Shown: piece by piece, positions 16,691 to 24,468 of the stretch
How the letters are laid out: every line of letters begins with the position of its first letter
Numbering within the stretch: the stretch's first letter is position 1
Assembly: GCA_964412195.1 (NCBI GenBank)
Contig: CAYPNP010000011.1
Span: forward strand, 88,160-152,159
Direction of reading: 5' to 3'
DNA from: CAYPNP01 sp964412195
GTDB taxonomy: Bacteria; Acidobacteriota; JAAYUB01
DNA: 64,000 nt
Notes under the pieces: generated by a model
Databases searched by the model: none
Seen by the model: only the letters and a program-made list of their open reading frames with translations
What the model was told of the DNA's origin: nothing
Program-made: the position numbers and the translations under genes

Positions 16691-18313
16691 ATGTCCGTTT
16701 CCAACTCGACTGATTGTGCCTTCCCCACTTTCGCTCCCGCGGCGGAAGCCCCCGCCCCGGCGGCCACCTTCGCCGCCCTCGGTCTGCCGCCCGCCCTGCT
16801 GGCGGCCGTCCGCGCCATGGGCTTCGAGAGCCCCACCCCGATCCAGCAGCGGGCGATCCCGCTGCTCCTGGCCGGCCGCGACCTGATGGCCTCGGCCGCC
16901 ACCGGCAGCGGCAAGACCGCCGCCTTCCTCCTGCCGATCCTCCACCGGCTCGCCGGCCGCCCCCGCGGCGGCACCCGGGCGCTGGTTCTGGCCCCGACCC
17001 GCGAGCTGGCCGCCCAGATCCTGGACCACTTCCGCCAACTCTCCGCCGGCACCGGCCTGCGGGCCGCCGCAATCTACGGCGGCGTGGCCATGCAGCCCCA
17101 GGTGCAGGCGTTCCGCGCGGGCACCGACGTGCTGATCGCCACGCCGGGCCGCCTGCTGGACCATTTCCAATACCCCTACGCCAAGCTGGACCAGCTCGAG
17201 TGCCTCGTTCTCGACGAGGCCGACCGGATGCTGGACCTCGGCTTCCTGCCCGACATCCGGCGGGTGCTGCACCACATCCCCCGCAAGCGGCAGACGCTGC
17301 TCTTCTCGGCCACCCTGCCGGAGCCCATCCTGGAGCTGGCCCGGACCATGCTCCACGAGCCGGCCACCCTGCACATCGAACGCCGGCAGGCGCCCGCCCG
17401 CGGCATCACCCACCGGGCCTTCGGCGTCGCGGCGGAGCTGAAGTCGCGCCTGCTGGTGGAAATCCTCCGGCGCGAGAATCCCGGGCGCGTCCTGGCCTTC
17501 ACCCGAACCCGCCACCGCGCCAACCGGCTGGCCGATTTCCTGGTGAAGGAAGGCGTCCGCTGCGACCGGATCCACGGGAGCCGCTCGCAGGCCCAGCGCA
17601 CGGAAGCCCTGGCCCGATTCAAGCAGGGCCGCTGCCAGGTCCTGGTGGCCACGGACATTGCCGCCCGCGGGATCGACGTGACCGCTCTGGACCTGGTCGT
17701 GAACTTCGACGTCCCCGGCGCTGCCGAGGACTACATCCACCGCTCCGGCCGCACCGCCCGCGCCGAAGCCACCGGCTGCGCCTACACCCTGGTGGCCCCC
17801 GACGAGGAGAGCGGCTGGCGCGCCATCGAGCACGGCATCGGCCGGCGGGTCCCGCGCGAGGCGCTGCCTGATTTCGACTACCGCCAGAAGGTGGAAGGGA
17901 AGCTCGAGATTCCGCTGGCCGAGCGCATCGCCGCCATCCGCACCCGCAAGGCCGAAGAGCGGGCCCGCGCCAAGGCCAAGCTGGAGAGAAAAGCCCAGGC
18001 GGCCGCCCAGGGACGCGGAGACGGGGGGACGGGGAGACGGGGAGAGCGCAAGCCCGCGCCGCCTCGCCCGGCTGACGCCCAGCCTGAGTTCCCGCCTGAG
18101 ATGGCGCGGTTCCAAGGCCGCGGACCCGTGGCGGACCTCACCCTCGGCGGACGGATCGACCCGAAGCCGATCCGCCGGACCGACACCCCGGTGATTCCCG
18201 ATTGGCGGGGATCCCAGCCGATGGCGCGGGGGAATGGTTCCGTCTCGAAGAAATCCGCCGGCCGGCGGCACTCCCATGGCCGGAATTCCGGCCCGGGCCG
18301 CCGGGACAGGTAG
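16691..18313 (+). CDS. DEAD-box RNA helicase, RhlE-like
   Basis: The 540-residue protein has the DEAD-box core in order: Q motif with FESPTPIQQRAIPLLL (residues 45-60), Walker A ATGSGKT (70-76), PTRELAAQ, TPGRLLDH, LVLDEADRMLDLGF, SATLP, then helicase C motifs VATDIAARGIDV and HRSGRTARA. A basic low-complexity tail of about 130 residues follows, as in many RhlE proteins that act in ribosome assembly or mRNA decay. AAGGAG precedes the ATG. Within the tail, 18012-18048 is a GGAGACGG word repeat read in frame as GRGDGGTGRRGER, so a repeat of the intergenic kind has been tolerated inside the coding region. Confidence 0.93.
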   Translation: MSVSNSTDCAFPTFAPAAEAPAPAATFAALGLPPALLAAVRAMGFESPTPIQQRAIPLLLAGRDLMASAATGSGKTAAFLLPILHRLAGRPRGGTRALVLAPTRELAAQILDHFRQLSAGTGLRAAAIYGGVAMQPQVQAFRAGTDVLIATPGRLLDHFQYPYAKLDQLECLVLDEADRMLDLGFLPDIRRVLHHIPRKRQTLLFSATLPEPILELARTMLHEPATLHIERRQAPARGITHRAFGVAAELKSRLLVEILRRENPGRVLAFTRTRHRANRLADFLVKEGVRCDRIHGSRSQAQRTEALARFKQGRCQVLVATDIAARGIDVTALDLVVNFDVPGAAEDYIHRSGRTARAEATGCAYTLVAPDEESGWRAIEHGIGRRVPREALPDFDYRQKVEGKLEIPLAERIAAIRTRKAEERARAKAKLERKAQAAAQGRGDGGTGRRGERKPAPPRPADAQPEFPPEMARFQGRGPVADLTLGGRIDPKPIRRTDTPVIPDWRGSQPMARGNGSVSKKSAGRRHSHGRNSGPGRRDR

Positions 18314-18346
18314 GCGTGGTCCCGCCGGCCGCCCGGCCGGCGGGTT

Positions 18347-19129
18347 TCACCACTCCGGCTTCTCCTTGTTCAGAAAGCACTGGATGCCGTACTGGCAGGC
18401 GGCAGTCGCGCGGCTCTCGACATTCGTGTCGACTGCCAGCGCCAGCCCGTCGCGCAGGCTGCGACCGTCCAGCTCGTTCAACAGCCACTTGGTGGCGGCG
18501 ACGGCCTCGCCGCTGGTCTCCTCCGCGATGGTCCGCGCGATTTCGCTGGCCCGCTCCAGCAGCCGCTCGCGGGGAACCACCTCGTTGACCAGGCCCAGTT
18601 CCAGCGCCCGGCGGGCGTCGATGACCCGGCCCGTCAGGACCAGCTCCCGCGCGGCCACCCCGCCCACCCGCCGGATCAGGAAATTGAGCACGATGGCCGG
18701 GACGAAGCCGATCTTCACCTCGGTGTAGCCGAAGCGGGCCGTCTCCCCGGCGGCCAGCGCCATGTCGCAGACCGTGGCCAGCCCGCAGCCGCCCGCCAGG
18801 GCCGGGCCGTTGACCGCGGCGATGACCGGCCGCGGGAAGGCGTAGACCGACTGGAACAGGCCGGCGATGGCCTGGCTGTCCCGGATGTTCTCCCGGCGGC
18901 CGTACTGGCTGATGGCCTGCAGGTGGGCCAGGTCGGCGCCGGCGCAGAAGGCGTCGCCCTCGCCGGTCAGGATCACCGCCCGGACCAGTTCCGCCAGCTC
19001 CAGCTCCTGGAAGGCGTGGCACAGGTCCTCGACCATTTGCGGATTCAAGGCATTGCGCCTCTGCGGCCGGTTCAGCGTGATGACGGCCACGTTGTCGCGC
19101 AGCTCGACGCGGATCGTTTCGTATTTCAT
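18347..19129 (-). CDS. Enoyl-CoA hydratase/isomerase family protein
   Basis: The 260-residue crotonase-fold protein has the oxyanion-hole stretches GDAFCAGADLAHL and AAVNGPALAGGCGLA, and TEVKIGFVPAIVLNFL, which carries the catalytic glutamate in the pattern of methylglutaconyl/isohexenylglutaconyl-CoA hydratases. It hydrates an enoyl-CoA, most likely in branched-chain or terpenoid acid breakdown. It is the last gene of a three-gene operon, overlapping the preceding AtuA-like small domain gene by four bases. The AtuA context favours a hydratase of the AtuE/LiuC kind, which is inference. Confidence 0.88.
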   Translation of the reverse strand: MKYETIRVELRDNVAVITLNRPQRRNALNPQMVEDLCHAFQELELAELVRAVILTGEGDAFCAGADLAHLQAISQYGRRENIRDSQAIAGLFQSVYAFPRPVIAAVNGPALAGGCGLATVCDMALAAGETARFGYTEVKIGFVPAIVLNFLIRRVGGVAARELVLTGRVIDARRALELGLVNEVVPRERLLERASEIARTIAEETSGEAVAATKWLLNELDGRSLRDGLALAVDTNVESRATAACQYGIQCFLNKEKPEW

Positions 19130-19476
19130 CGCAGCTCCTCCACCGTGAGGCCGTAGGCGGCCGGATCGAAGTCGATCTCGAGGCGCAGCAGCGCCGTGCT
19201 GTAGGTCTTGGCCTGGGCGTCATGCTTGAGGCTGCGGCTGCCGCCGCCGTCCAGCGAGCGGTGCAGCAGGAAGCTGAGCGCCTCCAGGTTGTCCAGCTCG
19301 AACCGCTCCACCTCGCCGAGGCAGATACCCTCGAAGTGCCTCTTGACCGCGGCAGCGGTGACGAGGGCCTTCAGGACCGGGTAGAAGCGGGGCTGCCGGG
19401 CGATGAGGCCGATGGTGGCCGTGTCGCCCTTCTCCCCGGAGCGGGCATGGGCCAGGTCCAGCAATCGGACGCGCAT
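19126..19476 (-). CDS. AtuA-like ferredoxin-fold domain protein (stand-alone small subunit)
   Basis: The 116-residue product begins VRLLDLAHARSGEKGDTATI, the signature of the small domain found fused to the C-terminus of many AtuA proteins or encoded right after them. Here it is a separate gene starting one base after the AtuA stop and overlapping the hydratase by four bases, so the three are translated together. Probably forms a complex with AtuA; the biochemical role is unknown. Confidence 0.8.
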   Translation of the reverse strand: MRVRLLDLAHARSGEKGDTATIGLIARQPRFYPVLKALVTAAAVKRHFEGICLGEVERFELDNLEALSFLLHRSLDGGGSRSLKHDAQAKTYSTALLRLEIDFDPAAYGLTVEELR

Positions 19477-19477
19477 C

Positions 19478-20830
19478 TTACACCTCCTCGATCTCGACTA
19501 CCGGCGACACCCGCTCCTTGGGCAGGAGCGCGGGCCAGTAGGCGATCACTTCCGACGGCCGCGGCCGGCCGGCGCCGAAACCGGTCACGGTGGGCGGCCC
19601 CGTGAGCAGCAGGGCGATGAACTCGCGGCCGAATCGCTCGGCGGCGGCCTCGTCCGGCGTGCGGACGCCGACCTGCAGCACCACTTCGTTGGGCTCCGCG
19701 ATGGGGTGGGCCAGCGGGCCGTGGCAGGCGCTGTAGCCCAAGAACTCCGTGTGGACCGCCTCGAAGGACAGCCCCAGCCGGCGCAGTCGCTCCCGGAGGA
19801 TGCCGTCGGCGGCCCGGGCCTTGTCCAGCGCGTCGGGCCAGCCGTAGGTGAGCTGGCCGATGCACTTGTAGCCGTCGAAGTAGGAGACGGACACCTTGTA
19901 AGAGGTCGTCGGCGGGCCGCCGCGGATGCCGCTCACCCGCACCCGGTCCGGCCCGTCCGGCTCCAGCCGGATGGAGGTGAAGTCGGCCGTCACCTCGGGG
20001 GTGATGTAGCGGCGCGGGTCGCCGGTCTCGTAGAGCAGCTGCTCCTTGACCGTCCGCACGTCCACCCGCCCGCCGGTGCCGGGGTGCTTCGTGACGACGA
20101 AGGTGCCGTCGGGCTCCGCCTCCAGCACCGGGAAGCCGATCCCGGCGAAGTCGGGCACCTCCCGCCAGCCGCCCTGGAAGTTGCCCCCCGTGACCTGGGC
20201 GCCGCACTCCACGATGTGCCCCGCGATGATGCCGGAAGCCAGGCGGTCGAAGTCGTCGGCGGGCCAGCCGAACTCGCGGATCATCGGCCCGAGCACGAGG
20301 GCGGTGTCGGTCACCCGGCCGGCCAGCACCACCTGGCACCCCGCGGCCAGGGCCTCCGCTACCGGGGCGGCGCCGAAATAGACGTTGGCGCTGGTGATCC
20401 GGTCGCGGATGGACGAGATGGGCTCACCGGTGTCCATGCTGGCCAGGGCCTCCCCGGCGTCCAGGAATTCGTCCAGCCGGCCGAGGATGTCGTCGCCGAG
20501 GACGACTCCGATCTTGAGCCCCCGGACGCCGAGCCGGCGCGCCGCTGCCGCGAGGGCCCGGGCACAGCCGCGCGGATTGACGCCGCCGGCGTTTGTGACC
20601 ACTCGCAGGCCACGATCCCGGCAGAGGGGCAGGACGCGCTCCATCACCGGGATGAAGTCGCGGGCGTACCCGAGCTCGGGGTTCCGGGCCCGCTGCTTCT
20701 GCAGGATGGACATGGTGACCTCGGCCAGGTAGTCCATGGTGAGGTAGTCCAGCGGGCCCTCCGCCGCCAGCCGCACCGGCCCGTCCGGAAGGTCGCCCCA
20801 GAATCCCTGCCCGTTGCCGATCCGGATCAT
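19478..20830 (-). CDS. Acyclic terpene utilisation AtuA family protein (DUF1446)
   Basis: The 450-residue protein matches the AtuA/DUF1446 family: RIGNGQGFWGDLPDGPVRLA at the N-terminus, LDYLTMDYLAEVTMSILQKQ, then TNAGGVNPRGCA and LAGRVTDTALVLGP. AtuA is required for citronellol/geraniol breakdown in Pseudomonas, but homologues are widespread beside acyl-CoA enzymes. First gene of a compact minus-strand operon with the small AtuA-like domain and enoyl-CoA hydratase. No carboxylase genes are present, so terpene use is not established. Confidence 0.85.
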   Translation of the reverse strand: MIRIGNGQGFWGDLPDGPVRLAAEGPLDYLTMDYLAEVTMSILQKQRARNPELGYARDFIPVMERVLPLCRDRGLRVVTNAGGVNPRGCARALAAAARRLGVRGLKIGVVLGDDILGRLDEFLDAGEALASMDTGEPISSIRDRITSANVYFGAAPVAEALAAGCQVVLAGRVTDTALVLGPMIREFGWPADDFDRLASGIIAGHIVECGAQVTGGNFQGGWREVPDFAGIGFPVLEAEPDGTFVVTKHPGTGGRVDVRTVKEQLLYETGDPRRYITPEVTADFTSIRLEPDGPDRVRVSGIRGGPPTTSYKVSVSYFDGYKCIGQLTYGWPDALDKARAADGILRERLRRLGLSFEAVHTEFLGYSACHGPLAHPIAEPNEVVLQVGVRTPDEAAAERFGREFIALLLTGPPTVTGFGAGRPRPSEVIAYWPALLPKERVSPVVEIEEV

Positions 20831-20977
20831 CCCCGCCCTCCTTGCCCCCTGCCGCCCGGGGAACAGTAAAACTGGAATATTGAACCTATATCAACATATT
20901 TATCAGACAGTTACACGAATCATTCTACCAGATGCACCGGCGGCTCCCAAGATTTTTTCGGGGAGCGGAAAAAGTTC

Positions 20978-21016
20978 TTGACTTCAATTAAATAATAACG
21001 ATAATTATTATTGTTA
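20978..21016 (+). promoter_or_regulatory. Promoter and Fur/PerR-type operator of the perR-like gene
   Basis: TTGACT (20978-20983) and GATAAT (21000-21005) are 16 bases apart. A 21-base near-perfect palindrome, TAACGATAAT-T-ATTATTGTTA (20996-21016), overlaps the -10 box and resembles Fur-family boxes. Binding there would block transcription, so the gene is probably autoregulated. AGAGGAG follows eleven bases later. Confidence 0.75.
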
Positions 21017-21026
21017 AGAGGAGAAC

Positions 21027-21473
21027 ATGAGCAAAACTGATCCACCCAGACAGAGACAAACCAGGCAGCGGCAGCTGATCCTGGAAACCCTGCGCGGCCT
21101 CAGGACGCATCCGACAGCCGACGAGGTGTACCAGCTGGTCCGGCAGCAGATGCCCAACGTGAGCCTCGGCACCGTCTACCGCAACCTGGAGCGCCTCAGC
21201 GCCGACGGCCTGGTCCGGAAGATCCACGGCGAGGGCGGGTCCCGCCGCTTCGACGGCGACCTGTCACCCCACCACCACGCCCGCTGCCGGCGATGCGGGC
21301 AGCTGGTGGACCTGCCGGCGCAGCTTAACCTGCCCGAGCTGGGCGAACTCCCCGGCCTCGAGGGTTTCCAGGTGCTGGGCTTCCGGCTGGAAGTGCTGGG
21401 CCTGTGCCCCCGCTGCCGGCCCGTCGCCGGCCCGCCGCCCGCGCCCGCCGAGGCGTCCGCCGGCGGCAACTGA
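21027..21473 (+). CDS. perR: PerR-like peroxide-sensing Fur-family repressor
   Basis: The 148-residue protein has the Fur-family winged helix (VSLGTVYRNLERLSADGLV) and dimerisation domain. Its metal ligands align with Bacillus PerR at a constant offset of nine: His28, Asp76, His82, His84 and Asp95 match His37, Asp85, His91, His93 and Asp104, and Cys87, Cys90, Cys127, Cys130 match the structural zinc site. The Asp at the position of PerR Asp104 favours PerR over Fur. It heads a run of peroxiredoxin, ferritin and rubrerythrin-like genes, the classical peroxide regulon. An autoregulatory operator overlaps its promoter. Confidence 0.88.
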   Translation: MSKTDPPRQRQTRQRQLILETLRGLRTHPTADEVYQLVRQQMPNVSLGTVYRNLERLSADGLVRKIHGEGGSRRFDGDLSPHHHARCRRCGQLVDLPAQLNLPELGELPGLEGFQVLGFRLEVLGLCPRCRPVAGPPPAPAEASAGGN

Positions 21474-21518
21474 ACGAATCGATCCGGACTCAACCAACTT
21501 CAAGGAGGATATCCCGTC

Positions 21519-22103
21519 ATGTGCCTGGTACCGAAACAAGCTCCCGATTTCACCGCCAAAGCCGTCCTGGCCGACAACAGCATCGGCGAACTGACCCTGT
21601 CCGACTACAAGGGTAAGCACGTCCTGCTCTTCTTCTACCCCCTGGACTTCACCTTCGTCTGCCCCTCCGAGCTGATCGCCTTCGACAAGAAACTGGACGA
21701 CTTCAAGGCCCGGAATTGCGAGGTGGTCGGCGTGTCGGTCGACTCCGAGTTCACGCACCTGGCCTGGAAGAACACCCCCCACAACCAGGGCGGCGTCGGC
21801 ATGCTGCGCTATCCCATGGTGGCCGACATCACCAAGAGCATCTCCCGCGCCTACGGCGTCCTGCTGGGCGAGGCGGTGGCCCTGCGCGGCCTGTTCCTGA
21901 TCGACCGGGACGGCATTGTCCGGCACCAGATCGTCAACGACTTGCCGCTGGGGCGCAGCGTCGACGAGGCCCTGCGGATGCTCGACGCGCTGCAGCACTT
22001 CGAGGCCCACGGCGAGGTCTGCCCGGCCAACTGGCGGCGCGGCGAGGCGGCCATGGCCCCGACCGCCGAGGGAGTGGCCCACTACCTGGCCGAACATGCC
22101 TGA
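21519..22103 (+). CDS. 2-Cys peroxiredoxin, AhpC/Prx1 type
   Basis: The 194-residue protein has the peroxidatic motif DFTFVCPSE (Cys48) and the resolving motif HGEVCPANW (Cys168), so it reduces H2O2 and organic peroxides through an intersubunit disulfide. The N-terminus MCLVPKQAPDF is typical of this subfamily. AAGGAGG lies upstream at 21502-21508. Only 45 bases separate it from the perR-like gene, so cotranscription and peroxide induction are likely. The reductant (AhpF, thioredoxin) is not in the window. Confidence 0.93.
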   Translation: MCLVPKQAPDFTAKAVLADNSIGELTLSDYKGKHVLLFFYPLDFTFVCPSELIAFDKKLDDFKARNCEVVGVSVDSEFTHLAWKNTPHNQGGVGMLRYPMVADITKSISRAYGVLLGEAVALRGLFLIDRDGIVRHQIVNDLPLGRSVDEALRMLDALQHFEAHGEVCPANWRRGEAAMAPTAEGVAHYLAEHA

Positions 22104-22111
22104 TCTCCCGG

Positions 22112-22141
22112 CCGCCCGGAGCGGTTGCCCCGGGCGGCGGT
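22112..22141 (+). terminator. Possible terminator after the peroxiredoxin gene
   Basis: Arms CCGCCCGG and CCGGGCGG form a strong stem, but only TTT follows, so this may be an attenuating hairpin. Confidence 0.4.
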
Positions 22142-22153
22142 TTCGATTACAAT
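22125..22153 (+). promoter_or_regulatory. Putative promoter of the ferritin gene
   Basis: TTGCCC and TACAAT are 17 bases apart. The -35 lies in the loop and right arm of the preceding hairpin. Confidence 0.45.
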
Positions 22154-22209
22154 AGGCCCAATCGTTCCGCATTGAAATTTAGCAACATCAAATTCAAAGG
22201 AGAATCAAC

Positions 22210-22707
22210 ATGATGAGCGACGCGATGGAAAAAGCCCTGAACGACCAGATCAATGCCGAGTACCATTCTTCCTATATCTACCTGGCCATGGCCGCTTACT
22301 TCGAAAGCGTCAACATGCGCGGCTTCGCCAACTGGATGACCGTCCAGGCCCGGGAGGAGATGGCGCACGTGATGAAGTTCTACCACTACGTCTTCGAGCG
22401 CGGCGGCCGCGTGGTCCTGAAGGCCATCCCTGCCCCGGGCAAGGACTGGAAGTCGATCCTGGACGCTTTCCGGGCCGCCTACGCCCACGAACAGTACATC
22501 ACCGGCCGGATCCACAAGCTGATGGAGCAGGCCGTCAAAGAAAAGGACTTCGCCACCCAGGGCTTGCTGCAGTGGTTCGTCAACGAGCAGGTGGAGGAGG
22601 AAGCCTCCGCCCTCGAGTGGGTCACCAAGCTGGAGATGGTGGGCGACAGCAAGCCGGGCCTCTACATGATGGACCGCGAGGCCGGCAGCCGGACCTTCAA
22701 GGGGTAG
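22210..22707 (+). CDS. ftn: Ferritin (non-haem, FtnA type)
   Basis: The 165-residue protein is a full-length bacterial ferritin with the four-helix diiron layout: NDQINAEYHSSYIYLAMAAY, then REEMAHVMKFYHYVFERGG, and later FVNEQVEEEASALEW with ligands Glu and Gln. It stores iron and limits Fenton chemistry, matching the PerR context. AAAGGAGA precedes two adjacent ATG codons, either of which could start translation. It probably has its own promoter. Confidence 0.94.
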   Translation: MMSDAMEKALNDQINAEYHSSYIYLAMAAYFESVNMRGFANWMTVQAREEMAHVMKFYHYVFERGGRVVLKAIPAPGKDWKSILDAFRAAYAHEQYITGRIHKLMEQAVKEKDFATQGLLQWFVNEQVEEEASALEWVTKLEMVGDSKPGLYMMDREAGSRTFKG

Positions 22708-22800
22708 CCCTCATCTGGATCTTGCGGGGATTTCGATTCCGCCGGCCGGGTGTCCCGAACGGGCCGCCCGGCCGGTCGCACTCATACCTAGGGAGGCTTC

Positions 22801-23310
22801 ATGAACATCGAACAAGCGATCCAGACCGCCATCGCCTACGAGACCAAGGTGTCCGAGGCTTACGCCCAGGCCGCCGGCCGGGTGCAAGATCCCGCCGGCC
22901 GCCGGATCTTCGAGGTGTTGACCGAAGAGGAGAAGGGCCACCTGGCGTACCTCAACCACAAGCTGGCGCAACTCCGCCAGACCGGCCACGTCACGCCGGA
23001 AGCCCTCGAGACCGCCATTCCCAACCGGCAATCGATCCAGACGGCCGAGAAGAGCCTGCAGTCCAAGATGGCCGCCATCGACCCCGACAACGACCTGCAG
23101 ATGCTGGAGCAGGCGCTGGAGCTCGAGCTCGAGACCAGCAACTTCTACAAGCGGATGGTCCGGGAGCTGCCCCCGGAGGGCCAGAAATTCTTCGCCCGCT
23201 TCGTCGAGATCGAGGAAGGACACGTCGCCATCGTCCAGGCGGAGATGGATCACATTGCCAAGTCGGGTTATTGGTTCAATTTCCGCGAAGTGGACCTCGA
23301 CGGCGCGTGA
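22801..23310 (+). CDS. Rubrerythrin-like diiron protein without rubredoxin domain
   Basis: The 169-residue protein has two ferritin-like half-motifs: AIAYETKVSEAYAQAA with EVLTEEEKGHLAYLNHKL, and LELELETSNFYKRMVRELP with VEIEEGHVAIVQAEMDHI. These supply the carboxylates and histidines of a diiron site. There is no CXXC rubredoxin module, so it differs from classical rubrerythrin and may be a peroxidase or iron-handling protein. GGGAGG is before the ATG. Last gene of the peroxide-defence cluster. Confidence 0.82.
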   Translation: MNIEQAIQTAIAYETKVSEAYAQAAGRVQDPAGRRIFEVLTEEEKGHLAYLNHKLAQLRQTGHVTPEALETAIPNRQSIQTAEKSLQSKMAAIDPDNDLQMLEQALELELETSNFYKRMVRELPPEGQKFFARFVEIEEGHVAIVQAEMDHIAKSGYWFNFREVDLDGA

Positions 23311-23317
23311 GCCGGGG

Positions 23318-23488
23318 GAATCCTTACCACGAATGGACACGGATCAAGCCGGGAATTCAACGCAGATTTACGCTGATTGCTTATGATTGATTATGACAAA
23401 TCATTGATTGGATTGATCATATGCAATCATAATGGATCTGCGTCAATCAGCGTTGAATTCTGATTGATCCGTGTTCATCCGTGTTTAA
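23318..23488. repeat. Word-repeat palindrome, ACGCAGATT / ATCCGTGTT family
   Basis: GAATTCAACGCAGATTTACG and TGATTGCTTATGATTGATTA on the left are mirrored by AATCATAATGGATCTGCG and CAATCAGCGTTGAATTC on the right. It fills the space between the convergent rubrerythrin-like and Cys-rich genes and ends about five bases from the latter's stop. Confidence 0.88.
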
Positions 23489-23492
23489 TTTC

Positions 23493-24308
23493 TTAGGAGA
23501 GTTGCTCCAGCTGCCGGAGGAATTCTTCTTTCTCCGCTTGGCCGGCGTCAGACAGGCCGACCGGCTCCTGCGCCTCCTTGCGCCCCTTGTCGGCGGTGCG
23601 GTACTCCGCCCAGCTCCGGCAGCGGTTCGGCGAGTCGAACAGGAACACCACCCCCACCGGCGTCTTGAGCCGAAAGAGGCTGCAGCGGGCCAACCACAGG
23701 GCCAGGGGGCAGACGTCCATGACGAACGGGATCACCTCCCCCGTGCGGGCCTGGTGTTCCAACATCTCCTCCCAGAAGTCGGCCATCTGCCGCTCGCTGA
23801 GCATGATCTTGACCCGGATGTCAATGGCGCCGCCCGATCCTTCCCAGCGGCGCACCGCCTGGCCGACCCGGCAGTTCTCCACCGCGCCGCAGGATCGACC
23901 GCCGGACTCCGCGGCCAGGACGCAGCCGGCGTTGAACCGCCGCTGCCCCGCCGGCTCGTGGTAGGGCGAAGCCGGCTCCGGCGCGCAGGCGCAGCGGAGC
24001 GGCTTCTCGCAGTAGGCCTGGAAAATCCAGAGCTGCGGCCGGTCCGGGCGCCGGCCGGCCTGCCAGTCGTCCCGCCGGCGCCGGAGGAGTTCGAGCAGGG
24101 CCGCCCGCGATGGGACGCCCAGGCAAGTCCCCCGGAACCGGTCCCCCCGGCGCACCGCCAGGAACCGGAGGTTCCGCAACGTCAACAAGGGGTGGCGCAA
24201 AAACGGCCGGAGCAGCCGCAGGGTCACCGGCAGCCGGGCCAGGGCGTAGACCGGCAGGTAGAGCCACTGGCCCACCGCAGGTTCGCTTTTTGCGCGCCCG
24301 TGAAACAT
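23493..24308 (-). CDS. Cysteine-rich protein of unknown function
   Basis: I do not recognise this 271-residue product. It has many cysteines, including CEKPLRCAC, SCGAVENC, DVCPLALWLARC and NRCRSW, so FeS or zinc binding is plausible. An N-terminal basic and hydrophobic stretch (LARLPVTLRLLRPFLRHPL) could bind membranes. The start at 24308 has GGAGGGG just upstream; 24341 is an alternative in-frame ATG without a good site. Divergent from the CsgG-like gene. Confidence 0.65.
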   Translation of the reverse strand: MFHGRAKSEPAVGQWLYLPVYALARLPVTLRLLRPFLRHPLLTLRNLRFLAVRRGDRFRGTCLGVPSRAALLELLRRRRDDWQAGRRPDRPQLWIFQAYCEKPLRCACAPEPASPYHEPAGQRRFNAGCVLAAESGGRSCGAVENCRVGQAVRRWEGSGGAIDIRVKIMLSERQMADFWEEMLEHQARTGEVIPFVMDVCPLALWLARCSLFRLKTPVGVVFLFDSPNRCRSWAEYRTADKGRKEAQEPVGLSDAGQAEKEEFLRQLEQLS

Positions 24309-24468
24309 CCACCCCTCCGGGACATCAAATACGGTGACCATTGTCGCAAGGCCCCCGAAAGCACGCAACAATTTTCCCCTCGGGCCGATAAATGGTCTGG
24401 AAGCGCCGGCCGCTTTTATGTAGAATGGTTTGGCACTTATCATTACCCACAATTTCGGAGGAAGTTCC

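Noticed and set aside
24430..24450. Sigma-54-like TGGCAC upstream of the CsgG-like gene
   Set aside because: The -12 element reads ATTAC instead of TTGCA, so the GC dinucleotide is missing.
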